Shown here: positions 35,099 to 47,150 of the stretch, piece after piece
How positions within the stretch are numbered: the stretch's first letter is position 1
Layout of the letters: each line of letters starts with the position of its first letter
Assembly (NCBI GenBank): GCA_004369085.1
Contig: ML210168.1
Location: 596 to 64,595, forward strand
DNA length: 64,000 nucleotides
DNA from: Coprinopsis marcescibilis
Lineage: Eukaryota > Basidiomycota > Agaricomycetes > Agaricales > Psathyrellaceae
Direction: 5' to 3'
Translations under genes and position numbers: made by a program
Notes under the pieces: generated by a model
Database searches by the model: none
The model's input: the letters and a program-made list of their open reading frames with translations, nothing else
What the model was told of the DNA's origin: nothing

Positions 35099-37477
35099 AT
35101 GGATACCCGGACACGAACATCGTCTCCAGCGGCACTGGCCAACGACGACAGTGTCAGCCGTGGGCCACACCCACCGCCCCAGGACAAGATTTCTGCCTAT
35201 TACTCCCTCGTCTTTCCCCATTTTACCTTCTACATCCAGACTCTTTCCATATCCATAGGCAGGAGGTGTGCTCCGAACCCAAACGCTGCGGGCTCATCAA
35301 CCATCGAGCAGCAGGTCATCGACGTGGACCTTGGGGCGCTCAAGAGTGTATCGCGTCTACACGCCAAGATTGAGTACGACCAGGATGAAGATAGATTCGT
35401 CCTGGCGGTTATCGGTCGCAATGGCGCATGGGTAGACGGCGTCTGGGCTGCTGCTGGGACGCGTGCTCCACTGGGGGAACGGTGCGTTTACTTGGCTTTC
35501 TATCTCTATCGTTTCACTCATGTCAGGCCTTTTATACGTAGCTCACAGATACAGATTGCTTCGCGCACATTCCACTTTGTTCTGCCTCCCCCTCCACCTC
35601 CAGAGGATTCACCATCTCCAAGCTCACAGTCTTCCTCCAACAACCGCCCCCGCTCACCCTCGGTAGAAGTCGAAGTCGATGTGGATGTCGACGTCACTTC
35701 AATATCACCGCCTTCTTCGCAACCTTCGCATTCCCCGGTCCTCGATATCAAGCCGCTTGCACCCTCACCAGAACCCGAGCCGGAATATCCAATACGAATC
35801 GTCTCCAAACCCGAGCCTCCACCGCCGGAACTGCCCAATTCCAATAACATTGGCAAATCGAACAAATCCACCTCCAAGAAGCGGAAAAAGGGGGAGGTTG
35901 AACCAGCTCCGCCTGTGCAACGACCGAAGCCGGAGGACATTCCTCCAAAACCTCCCCTCACATATGCCCAGCTCATTTGCAAAGCCATCAAAGATATCGG
36001 CGGCAAGGCTACCCTGCAAGAGATATGCACTTGGATCATGACCAAACATGAATATTATCGGTGGGCCGACGGCGCTTGGATGGTGAGCATCTATTGCATG
36101 CCCGGCATGTCCTCCCACTGATTACATATATTATTCCAGAGTTCTGTTCGCCACAATCTGTCGTCCGGTCGAGCATTTATCAAAATGGAGAGATGTGGAG
36201 GTGACCGAGGGAAGGGATTCTTCTGGTCGGTGGATGAAAAATATGCGCAACAAATTGAAAAGCAGGAGATCAAAGCACAACAGGCGGCGCAAGCAGCAGC
36301 GGTTGGTGGTAAAGAGGGCACCAAATCTCGGAAGAAGGACAAGAACGCACCTCTTGAACCTGCACTGAAAAGAAGTATCAAAGGGGAACCAAAGGGGACG
36401 CCATTACCTCCTCCGCTTACCTCGACGCCTCTGGCGTTCAAAACTGTCACTTCCGCACAAACGCAGTCTGCTCAAGCAAGTGGAAGTGGTCTCAATCCTG
36501 GCTCGAGTGCGACTGCTGGCGTATTCACATACCCAACGCCATCGGCAATCCCTTCAGGTTCCCAAACTACCGCCGCAGCCTCGACATCAACTGCACACAA
36601 CCCTTATGCTGCTCTGACTCAATGGAACCTCCATCCGTTGGTCAATCCGACTGGCCCACAAGCCACGCACCCTGTCGTCACCTCTCCGACTGCTCTTTTA
36701 TCTCCGAAAACAGCCCCGGTCGCTTCGACTTCCGGGACAGCATCATCTCAGGCACCAGCTCAAATCCAACCAGCAGCTTCTACCGCTCAATCTGTCTCCG
36801 GTCCTCCCACAGGGTCAAATATCGTGCCCGACGTCCACATTCCTATCATCCTCGGACCGATACCCGCCACGCACCCCGACTACGCCCCTGGCCATCCGAA
36901 CAACTCTGTTAAGGAAGGCTATATGGTTCTGCATGAGCGTAAGCTCATTCTGGATCCAGACGTGTTCTCCGGACTTACCAAGGAGAATCTCGCTGAAATC
37001 GAGAAGATGGGTGCTCGGGGAGCCCTTGTGGTTCTGACAGGTCATATGGTCAAGGCGTTAAAGGAGCGGAGGGCCAAGGAGAGAAACAAAGATAAGGCCA
37101 ATCGACGGCCGAAAGGGTCGAAGAAAGAGAAACGACCGATGACGGCGCCTTTCACGAATGCGCCGCTGGAGAGACGGTCAAACGTTTCTTCAACTACACC
37201 TGGTGTAGCTGCTTCGACTTCTGCGCCTGCGCCAGCTTTTGCTGCGGTATCAGCACCGTTAGCGAATGCACCACAACACCCAGCAATGGGCTCTCTTCCG
37301 CCGCCACCTCCACTGCTTCCACAACCTGTCGCTTCCGAGGTTTCTCAAGACCCAGGGTCACCGATAATCAATATCGAGGATTCGGACGACGAAGGGCCTG
37401 CTACCAAACGGCGTAAACTGGACGACGGTGCTTCCGCTTCTGCGTCAACAGCAATGGTGGTAACGGCAGCGTCATGA
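35099..37477 (+). CDS. FHA-domain forkhead transcription factor
   Basis: Three exons: 35099-35481, 35527-36082 and 36140-37477 (758 aa). An N-terminal FHA domain (FPHFTFYIQTLSISIGRR, SRLHAKIEYDQDEDRFVLAV, GRNGAWVDGV, QIQIASRTFHFVL) should bind phosphothreonine partners. After a Pro/Ser linker comes a winged-helix forkhead domain, split by the second intron: KPPLTYAQLICKAIKDIGGK, EICTWIMTKHEYYRWADGAW, SSVRHNLSSGRAFIKMER, GKGFFWSVDEKY. The C-terminal half is Ser/Thr/Pro/Ala-rich with a late acidic IINIEDSDDEG motif and a KRRK basic patch. The FHA-plus-forkhead order matches the yeast Fhl1/Fkh1/Fkh2 group. The DNA-recognition helix is intact (RHNLS). Confidence 0.9.
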
Positions 37478-37895
37478 CATTGGCATTTCCGTCTGCCTGT
37501 CTTGGCTTATCGACCAGTGCTTCCCTTCGGATCCTGCTCATATTCGCCTTCGCCTTTCTTTCGGGTATTATCACATCGTTTTGCTTAGTACATTACTCAC
37601 TTTGTATTTCGGTAATATGGCTTGCCTTCGATTTTCCAATATGCCAGGACATTTGACCCATTCTTGCTTTCATCTTGAATGTCGGAACACTACACATGAC
37701 CTCACGATGCATCATGACTTGACGACGGTGGAACGAATTTTGTTAAATACATAAATATATTGCACACAGCGTCACTTGCATAGTTACACAATTCATTGGA
37801 CTCGACATGTCCTTGGATACAGTTTATAACTTATTAACAGCAGAGGATGATCGATGATGTTTCATAGAGGTGCTAATGACAAACAAACAATAATA
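37478..37895. other. Convergent 3' spacer
   Basis: 418 bp between two stop codons. It is AT-rich towards the right (AATACATAAATATATTGCAC at about 37,746) and probably holds both 3' UTRs. No gene is seen. Confidence 0.4.
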
Positions 37896-39604
37896 CTACT
37901 GGCTCGTCAGACGAACGGATGCTATTAACCTATCCCACCGACCAACGATATCGTCTACTTTCTCCTTCAACTCTGCGACTGCAACTCCTCCGTCCGTTCC
38001 AAACGCCTTCAAGTGTCTCATCAACTGCGACACTCGCAATCCCTCTATCGTAAATTCTGGATGCTCCTCAAAGTACTCAATCTGGTCCAGTATCGACTCG
38101 AGATCGCGCTTGTAAGCTCTGGCCTTCTCCTCCCGTTCGCTCGGGGGCATCCTTTTCAGCGTTACCAGATGGCACGACCATTGAATCATTAAATCGGTGC
38201 TGAATGGGATATTGTCCAATGCTCTTGGTACTTGCGACACCGCCGGTTTGGTCGCCGCAGCCGTCGTCGCCACTGGGTGAGTATCTCCCACTTCCTGAGC
38301 ACGATCCACGTTCGATGGCTGCGGTGACTGCACTTGCACAACTTTCGGCATAGCCCGTTTCTTCTGTATACCCTCCATCGCGTCAGTTTTCGTCTTCCCT
38401 GGATGCACACCGCGTCTGGAAACACTTTTCTTCTGCGAGATGGCATGGCGCAGCACAGCGGCTTTCTTGGGCGTCAGGGGCTTCTTCTTCGACCTCGTGG
38501 CGTTTGCGTGACTCTGGGTGGGAGGTGTCTGCGCAGCAATAGGCACATTTCTCTGAACAGCGACAACTTCTCCCTCCTCGCTACCGCTCATCAACTCGTC
38601 GAGTTCATCGTCGCAATCCGAATTTGGTACCTCGCCTTCCTCGACGTCCCCATCCATATCGACATCCATTCCAAGCTCGTCACCCTCATCGTCAGTCTCT
38701 CCTTCCTCTCTGCCGTTTGTCCCGCCGGGCAACACGGAAATTGTGGGCAACTGCACCGGCTGAGCATACTGTTTCGGCTTGCTGGCTACTGCCACGCTGC
38801 TCGGTGGAGGGGATTTGTTCACGAGGTTGGAGGTGATGGTCTGTAGAGGTTGTGGCCACTTTGATGCATGGAAGTTTTCACTGGGTTTGGGCATCAATGG
38901 GCAGGGTGTAGCATGCCTTCTTGAGTCTTCTGGCTGTATACTGCTTGTTGATGGGTTGGAATGAATATTGGGTTTTGGTAGAGCTGTGTAATTGCTTCTT
39001 CCAGATGGGGATGGCTGGGTTATGCCTGTGGATGCTGATATAGTTGTTGAAATAGGTGGTTGAGCATTGCTTGAGAATACAGATTTGGAATGTTGTACAT
39101 TGCTTATAGATAGGCCTGGATTGCTGGATGGAATGGATAGCTGGTTTGATTGTTCCAAGCTTGTACCTTGCATTATTTGAGCATCAAGAAACTTTTCAGC
39201 TTCTTTCAGCTGAGTTGTGAGATTGGGCAGCATTGGATACCAGAGCTTGGTGCTTCCAGTTTGAAATAGTGAATTGAAATGCTGGTTATGAATTGCCTGT
39301 TTGGGGGATGCAGAACCATTGCTTGCTGCTGAGTCTGCATCTGTGGTATTGGTGGTTGATGGCAGGTGATGTTGTGTATGACTAGTAGAGCAATATCTAG
39401 TCTTTGTATTGCAGTAGTTTGAGGCAGCTATATCAATTGTTCTCAATTCAGATATTGGGGAAGCCCAACGGACTGAATTTGCAGGACTGGCAGTTTTACC
39501 AGCAGTGCCAGACACAACATGTGACTGCAAAGAATAAAGGGTTTGTCAGACAGCCTTAGCTAGTACAATAGAAGCACTGCTACCTTCAAGGCTGATTTGC
39601 TCAT
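37896..39604 (-). CDS. Unrecognised protein; 5' half lies in a CpG-free tract
   Basis: The proposed structure is exon 1 39604-39584 (MSKSALK), a 59-nt intron with GTAGCA and TTTGCAG ends, and exon 2 39524-37896 (549 aa). The N-terminal 200+ residues are Ser/Thr/Asn/Gln-rich and low in complexity. The middle is acidic (EEGETDDEGDELGMDVDMDG) and followed by a basic SKKKPLTPKKAAVLRHA region. The last 100 residues are helical and look folded (LMIQWSCHLVTLKRMPPSER, YKRDLESILDQIEYFEEHPE, LRVSQLMRHLKAFGTDGG). Acidic and basic nuclear-type composition hints at a chromatin or transcription role, but I recognise no domain. The intron-1 model rests only on frame and splice signals; a start inside exon 2 is possible. 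Confidence 0.6.
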
Positions 39605-40319
39605 TCAGATAGTCTGTGCAAATATACAAGATAATAAACTTGACTCAAAGTAAGAGATCTGTTATCTTTCCAATCTACAAGTGGCTAGCAACACTTACTG
39701 TGGCAGCTAGCTTGCTTTAGCAAGCAAAAAAAGGTGGGGGAAAATTTGAAAGCAGAAACTTCCTTTATGTTATGTGCTCTATATATAGGGGTTGAAATAA
39801 GGTTTGATGCCAAATAAAAACTTTGTCAAGCTTTGTTTAATGTATTGGTAAGCACAAGCATAGCACATTCCCTTTGAAGGCTGCAAATAGATAAATGATT
39901 CCCACATGATCTGAAACAAATACAATATTGCAGCCCTAAGTGTCCAAGGACCTTTCCTTGGGTAAACAGTGATGTAAGTATGTTCTACAGGACCAAAACT
40001 AATATTTCAGCCAAGAGCACAGGAAATCACAATCACATGCTGGGATATAAATAATAATAAAAAGCCCTTTGCCTGGACTTACTAACCAGTGTTCAGTAGC
40101 ATTTTTGAAAATTAAAGTACTATTGTCTGTTGGTCAGCAAATTCATCTTTAGCAATGCTACGAAGTTAAGCTCTTTATGTTACAGCACATGAATTTAATA
40201 GGCTTGTAACAGACACCAAGTGCCTAGCACAGACCAGCAGGCAGGCAAAAATTGTGTAAGGTTTATATCATACATGTATATATATAAGGACTTGACCATA
40301 TACACAAGAACTTGAAGAT
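38824..40319. other. CpG-depleted tract (about 1.5 kb)
   Basis: Only two CpG dinucleotides occur here (39469 and 40161), whereas both flanks are rich in CpG. TpG and CpA are abundant. The tract covers the 5' half of the minus-strand gene and its upstream 700 bp. This is the classic footprint of long-term cytosine methylation and deamination, or of inserted foreign sequence. No element ends were identified. Confidence 0.8.
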
Positions 40320-41305
40320 CGAGACACTCAAAAAATGTCATGTTCAAGTTCTATCAAAAATAAGTCAAAATATACCGTTAATAAAAAACTACGGGCACTA
40401 AAAGGTGTGTGGTACCTTTATTTGATTTTGTTCTACATTCCGCAATACATGCACTGCTTCGCGTTGCTTGTTTATCAAATCTTAGTCGGTGCTTACACGG
40501 AGCGCTCAAATCGGATATCAAAATACAGCACCGCCGATAGTCCGGAGGTCTTTTCGCGATGCGATGATGGGGTTTCGGTCGTCGCGCAACGACTAGATGC
40601 ATTTTTGGCTAGAGTCCTGTACGTACCGCACTAGTGTTGGAAATAAGAGCTCTAACACTCAGCAAGAACCGATTAGAAGCGGGCCTTCGTCATGGACATC
40701 AGCAGATTACGTCGGTGGTCGAAGAACCGGTCGAGGACTGCTCGACGTTCGTTTGTTTGTTGGCGAGAATCCGCCGAACTGTCCGAAAACGACGAATGCA
40801 GCAATTTTGTAGACCCCGTTGACCAAATGGAGCTTGGATGGTGGTAGATATGACTGTGAGAATGGAGACGTCGGTCGGCTATGTGAATGACAACAGAAGG
40901 CGGCGAAATTGTGAAGCGAAGGCGAGGCGATATTAGTGCGAGACAGAGAAAGCGGTCAAGCAAACGTGCGTATGCAGTCTAGGAGATTACGTTGTCGAGT
41001 TGCGGCTGAAGTGAAAATGCCGGAATTATTTGAGGAAGAGAGCAGGAGGAAGCGAGGAGCACGTTCGATGGCGGAGTGGGAAAGCAACGGAAAGTGCCGA
41101 AGTCATGCACGTGGTTGGGTGAATGGGCAAACAAGGTTTTGAGAGAGAATCGCTTTTCATCGAAGACAAATCTTTTGGAGGTCTTATAAACTGGATCGTT
41201 CGTCTGAACTGCCTTAGCTTCCCATCTGCCCTCTTAATATCGCCTCTGGGCGTCTATTTCCGTCATCATCTCCCGCCCAGACGGCCTGCAGTCCCCACAC
41301 TTTGC
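39605..41305. other. 1.7-kb intergenic region upstream of two divergent genes
   Basis: The left 700 bp belong to the CpG-poor tract and include TATATATAGG-type stretches (about 39,779 and 40,277). The right part, from 40,320, is CpG-rich, with an open but unconvincing 99-codon frame at 40,335-40,634. The last 150 bp are the likely KCS1 5' UTR. No supported gene. Confidence 0.4.
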
Positions 41306-44300
41306 ATGTCTCTGAACGCTGAAAAGCGCTATGCATACCGCTTTCCGTTGTCGCCTCCAAGTTCCGGTTCAGTCACAGCAGATTCGTCGCCCAGAATATC
41401 TTCTTTCAACCCTGACGACCCCCATATCATGGAGAAGTTGTATGCCTCGACCACCCCGTACCGCCATGCCCATTCTTTGACTCCCGTTAGATCCGGATAC
41501 CTCAAAAATGAGAACGACACCAGCGACTCTGAGGGCTACAACACAGAGCGCAACTCGGCAGGGCCGCTATCAATCAGGATAAAGCGAAAAGCCACCCCCG
41601 CATCCAAGACATTCCCAACTTTAACCAGGCCGTCAGCGACCTCCAAGCCACAGCTACGTTCACCCCCTAAAACTATGCGACCGCTCTCTCGGCCCCCGTC
41701 GCCCGCCTCATCCGACGATTCATCCTCAACAAAGTCAAGTCCTGAAGGCGAGCATTCTCAACCTCACACTTCCGGAATGGGGCGCAAGGTCGCCGCCACA
41801 CTCCAATTGTTCAAAGAAACGGCCCCTGCCTCGGAGGACATGATGTCAGGAGAGCCGTCATCTAGGCCGGATATGTCGCTTATGGCGGACTCTTTTCCCA
41901 AGAAGGGAGACGTTGCGGAGCCACAGTTCGAGTTCGTCAAACGCTCGGATTGGCCGGACCGCGAGAGTGCTGCAGGCAGGAGGGAGAAGAGCATGTCTAC
42001 CTTCGAACGAGCGAAGACGAGGGATGGAATCTCGGACCTTGAGGACAGGTTTAGGGAGCGCGGCGCCACTGTCGCGGAGGCAGATCCCTTTCAATGGCTT
42101 ACGGACAGGGGCCGGAGACGTGAACGCCTCCTTGACGAAGTACCCGAAGGCGATAACTTCAGTGGTAAAACTGTCGTCGAGTCGCCGACCTCTACCTTCG
42201 ACTCCCGGCGTTCAGTCTTCTTTCCACCTTCTCCGTCACCTTCCAGGTCACCCACCAACCGTATCCAAGACCGCACCAAGGAGCACAGCGTCGAAGTCGA
42301 TTACGAATTATCACCAATATCCGAGCCCACGTCCATCCTTGAACGTGCACCATCTACAGAACCACAAGATGACTACCCTCTCCCACCGTCTCCTCTCGAA
42401 TCCCCATCGCCTTGGACTACAGACGACGAATCTACTTGGGATTCCGCTTCGGTGGCCTCAACCACATCCAGTCTTTCTGTCGGGCCCTACGACGGCCCAG
42501 CACACATGGCGAAATCAGGCTCTGACGACACTCACCATCCTCAGGTATGGTCTTCAGGCTCCGGTGAGGAAGGCGTTTCATCCAGCGCTCGGAAGCCTCG
42601 TGCGAGGAAAAGAAGGCGGGTAGTATCATCAATGCACATGTCCCAGGAGCAACTTCCTCATATACCCCTTCGACCATTTCGTAATCAAGTTGGTGGACAT
42701 AGTGCCATCTACAAGTTTACGAAACAGGCAGTTTGCAAGGTGCGCGTCCTTGTAGTTTAGGGATCACCACGTGTCTGACCATTGTATCTTTAGCCACTGG
42801 TCTCTCGCGAGAATTTGTTCTATGAAGCTGTCGAACGCGAGGCACCTCCGCTGCTGGACTTCATCCCTCGGTATCTCGGCGTTATGTTGGTCAGCTATCG
42901 CCGTGTGCCAAAGCAATCCCACCAAGGTTCACGGCAACCATCCCCTCATTATCGTTCCCCGGTTGCTCGCCCCCCTCTACCTCATGCTTCCACCGTTACT
43001 CCTCTACAACATCCTTCCCATGAATGCTCCGCTGATGACACGGAGCTACCTGAGGTAGTTCTCGACAGGAATCGACACATCATCCCTGGATGGCTGCTCG
43101 GCCAGGGTAAACGTAACCGATCTTACTCCCAGTCCACCAATTCCCCGCTTTCCGTCGCTCAACGGCGCCTCCAGCCAAACCATCGGAACGGAACCGCCTC
43201 TACTCCTGATCTCGCCCTAACCCCAGCTTTGACAGAAACACCTCGTGCAAGGCCTAGTCCTCTCGCCGAATATTCTCCCCTTGCCAATGAAATCGACGCC
43301 CCGACCCCAGTAAACTCACCCAGTCAAACGAGACACGCGTTCCCTGGAAGTCTTGCCGAACGTCCGCACTCTATCCACCCTCATGGGACCTGCAATTCGG
43401 ACGACGAGTCCCTTGGCACGCACTCCTACCATCGCCCAGACCAAGCATTGTCTGTGCCTGGCTCCCCTGGTTTCGGCGGAACGGGCTCAACCGTAGTCAA
43501 TACCAAGTTGAAGGATCATGTATTTAATTCAGTTCTTCGTCGATTTCGGAAACGCCGTCGTCGACCTGGAGTCTTTTCCCGACACACTGATGCAGGCGAT
43601 CTTGCAGATGTAGAGTGTGAAACTTCAGATACCCTCAGCGCTGGGATGTCAAACGGCTTGTCGAGGAGTCTTTTTCAACAAGGGGAAACGTGCCTGGGAG
43701 AACCTCTTTCGGACGGATGTCAAACTCCATGTCTTCGTCGCGCCCGCAGTGACTCTCTTTTAGGGAGAACCAAGGAGAGGGTTCTTGCACACGTGCGTGG
43801 TGGGGAGGAGGATAACAAAGAGTTGGGCATCTTCGATATGGATCTGGAGATAGTGTCGTCTTTGAACCATCACAGAATTCGTTCCTGGGATGACGGCGAT
43901 GTGGGATCACGACGACGGAGCCGGTCACGGTCTGTAGGCTCCCCTACTGCGCGCAGAGCACAACCACCTCCATTCTTCGACCAAACTATCCAAGAAAGGG
44001 AAGAAGTTCCAGTCGCTGAGCCAGAAACAACACGCCAAAATCACTTTATCTTGATGGAGGATCTCACAGGCCGCCTAAAACGGCCCTGCGTGATGGATCT
44101 GAAAATGGGTACACGACAATATGGTATGGACGCCACGCCTGCGAAGAAGAAGAGTCAGCGGAAGAAATGTGACCGAACGACAAGTCGCCCACTGGGGATA
44201 CGTATTTGTGGGATGCAGGTAAGCTTAAATGATGTTTTCCGACATTTTTTGTCTTATACTCAACCGCGGTTTCCCCATCAGGTATGGAATAACGCCAGCC

Positions 44301-45100
44301 AATCTTACATCACTCAGGACAAATACAACGGACGGGAGGTCAGGGCAGACGAGTTCGACTCTGTCTTCCAGTCCTTCCTTTTTGATGGGGACCGATTATT
44401 GGCGTACCAGATTCCGGTTTTGCTCCAAAAACTGTACGCGCTTGCGCGGATCATCAATCGACTAAAAGGCTATCGGTTCTACGGCTGCAGTCTTCTCTTG
44501 ATATACGACGGTGACAAGGAAATACAAGAAACTTTCCGTTCATCGGCGTTGGAGCAACCGTCCTCACACAGCAAACGCGGCGAGTCACTTGAACGCCGCT
44601 CCAAATCTGAATCTCGCACAGTTGAAAGAGGGGGCTTGCGGCGATCGCACAGCGAAGATCTCCTCATCGGCCCTGTGGCAAAGCGTCAGAGCCGACGACA
44701 TAAGAGAGGAGAGATTAATCTTCGCATTGTCGACTTTGCACATACCACCACAGGCCGAGACTGGCTCCCAGCCCCGCCCGACATCGACGACAGCTTCGAG
44801 GTAGCTGATAGTCCCTCCAAGGGCTATCGTACAGTTCTGGACCCGGAAACAGGGCTTCTGTTTGCTCGTTTCCCCCCTCATTATCCGGACCACCCCGACC
44901 GTGGTTTCTTGTTTGGTTTGAAGAACCTCTCCGATACTCTGGAAGGGATATGGAGCCGAGAACGCGGCCTCCGGTTCAAAGCAGCTCGAGAAGATCCTTC
45001 TGTAGAGCATCTTCAACTACCACCGCTTGCAGTTGACGGCAAGGACATTTTCGACGCGATATTCGGTGGGGATGAAGATGATGGTATGATCTCGACCTGA
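41306..45100 (+). CDS. KCS1: Inositol hexakisphosphate kinase (Kcs1-type)
   Basis: The enzyme makes inositol pyrophosphates (5-InsP7) from InsP6. Three exons: 41306-42739, 42794-44218 and 44282-45100 (1,225 aa). A long disordered Ser/Pro-rich N-terminus, typical of fungal Kcs1, contains the short conserved block [20 protein letters not shown] followed by [20 protein letters not shown]. The IPK catalytic signature PCVMDLKMG (P-x3-D-x-K-x-G) appears in [20 protein letters not shown]. The C-terminal lobe has [31 protein letters not shown], the [10 protein letters not shown] metal-binding motif and [12 protein letters not shown] loop rich in Ser/Arg (about 44,540-44,700) is inserted before the IVDFAH motif. 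All catalytic motifs are present, so the gene looks functional. Confidence 0.93.
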
Positions 45101-45393
45101 ACGCTTTTTCAACTCCATGCACCTACATATGCCACTCTACTTGTCTTAATGATCATTCATCTATACCTTTCTGTTCCTCTAGCAATTTCTCTTCTTCCTT
45201 TTTTCGATTGGTCACTGCAGCATAGATTACATCGTTGCACTTGCATTGTATTTATATCACGCCACATAGTAATCTGGATGTGACGGGAGAGCTATTTTTA
45301 GCATCCCTTTAAGATCGTTCTCAGAAACTACCTGTCGTTTTTTCCCTGCCTTGTCTCCAACTGCCGCTGCTGGCTGCTTTCCGCCTTCAAGTC
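45101..45393. other. KCS1 3' region and HEI10-like upstream region
   Basis: 293 bp without coding potential between two genes transcribed in the same direction. The sequence is T-rich around 45,170-45,210. No gene is seen. Confidence 0.4.
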
Positions 45394-47150
45394 ATGGATA
45401 TCGAACTCAGGTGCAATCGCCTAACCTGCCGTGCAACGTTGGCGGATAAGGCTGTCGTTGTGGGTACTCAGCAACGATTGAAATAGCACAACAGCCTAAC
45501 GATGATGCGGGCGGTGGATCTTAACAGACGACGTGTACGTACCACTCTTTCGACGCCTCCTCTCTGAAGTTGACACTACTCTGCTCAGGTTCCCATGTGT
45601 TCTGTGGTGAACTCTGGTTCTGGTGCTGGGGATTGAAAGTGGCGAGCTGACCCACAAACTCAGTCAACTGCGCGAACGAGCTTTTCAACGCATCTCGTTT
45701 ATGCCCAGGTATCGTCTGTAGTTACTTTGTTGTGCACTAACGCTAAATAATGTGGTAGCCTGTGAGACGAGCCTGACTGAACCGTATGTATCCTAAATTC
45801 GTTTGACGAGTAGCTAACTAACCGTCTGATAGGGACGATGTCGTGGTGAGCCCATCTTGCCACAAGGCTCCAATACCGCTCTGCCATGTTGATTTGACCT
45901 AGGTCTGCTCCCTCCACCCAACCAACGACTACAAAACAGTCAGTTTTTGCGCATATATTTATGCTGTGACCTAGCCCTGACCTGTCGCTTCAGTCCGTTC
46001 TGTCTGGATTGTCTCCTGCAACTATCCTGGAGATATGCAGCCGGTACGTTCGAAAAGATCGGGCCACCCTCTGACATTGGACGTATTGTGTCAACTTCGC
46101 TAGTGCCGTTTCGTTCTGGCAGTATCAAATACACCAAGAAAGCACGCTGCAGCAGGCTGTCGTGCGGAATGTCAATGACAAGAATATGCAGTTGCAGCGT
46201 CAGCTCGATAATGTCGTTCGTGAAGGCAAGCGGAGAGTGTGCGCATAAATGGACTTGATCTGACATATGCGCATACAGCAAACGGAGAGATTGAACTGCT
46301 CGCCAACAAGAAAGCAGGTTAGATTCACAACCTTTGTGCGTGCCTTGCTGCCCATACGCGGACGCTGAATTCCGCCAGAGATCGAACGAGATCTCGAACT
46401 CGAACGTAAGAAAGTCCGGGAACTTCAAGAGGCTGCTCGGGAACAGGCCAAGGAATACCAGAAGCTTAAGGTTGGGATCCATCTTCCGTACGATATGTCC
46501 GTTGTACTCATTGAACACACAGGCACAGCTCGATAAAATGAAAAAGAAAGTGTTGCTAGGCGTACCGGGTGCGACTGATGGTCCCCCTGCCAGTCAAGGA
46601 TCCAACCTTCTCGACGGAGCCTTCCGAAGTTCAAAGGGTCAGGTCCAGTTGTCCAATGGCAACAATAACATGGATATAACCCATGGCGGCGGGATACATG
46701 GAATCAGCGTTGGTCAATTCATTATTTGCACACAGTCAGACGTCGCTCACATCTCGTACTCCCAACAGATGCAAAGAACACCTCTGATTACGCGCAATGG
46801 AATCCCATTTTCTGCGCAAGAGTCGCAGAAACGGACCACCTATAATCGCCAGCAATTCGACTTCAACAATATCCAAGGACTGGAAAGGGAAAGATCCATG
46901 AACGTCTCGGAACGTTCCAATAGCGTGAACGAGATTGAAAACTATCTGCTCAACCCAACTCAATCTCGGGGACCAAGCTCGACTCGAAACTTTTCCGGAA
47001 ACTGGGCTCAAACGCATCAACAACAACCCCAGCAGAATCGTCGTAAGCGCATACCAATTCCCAAAATATCCTTGATCTAACCATGAAGTAGACATCAGTT
47101 CGTCGACAATTAAACGCTCGAGTGGATTTCGACCAGCAATTGGGAGGTAG
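45394..47150 (+). CDS. HEI10/CCNB1IP1-type RING protein (meiotic crossover factor)
   Basis: The gene appears only after splicing. Exons: 45394-45459, 45528-45534, 45589-45606, 45664-45708, 45759-45783, 45833-45845, 45903-45938, 45994-46043, 46104-46225, 46279-46317, 46379-46470, 46523-46708, 46769-47042 and 47092-47150 (343 aa). The N-terminus is a RING-like zinc finger: MDIELRCNRLTCR, TTCSHVFCVNCANELFNASR, CPACETSLTEPDDVVV. Next come CSLHPTNDYKTSVLSGL and ILEICSRAVSFWQYQIHQ. A coiled coil follows (LQRQLDNVVREANGEIELL, LERDLELERKKVRELQEAAR). The C-terminus is Ser/Asn/Gln-rich and ends KRSSGFRPAIGR. This RING, coiled-coil and disordered-tail order is that of HEI10/Zip3-class E3 ligases that designate crossovers on the synaptonemal complex. 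The ninth intron is GC-AG. Confidence 0.85.

Noticed and set aside
40335..40634. 99-codon plus-strand frame upstream of KCS1
   Set aside because: No motif, no splice partner and no codon pattern like the neighbours.
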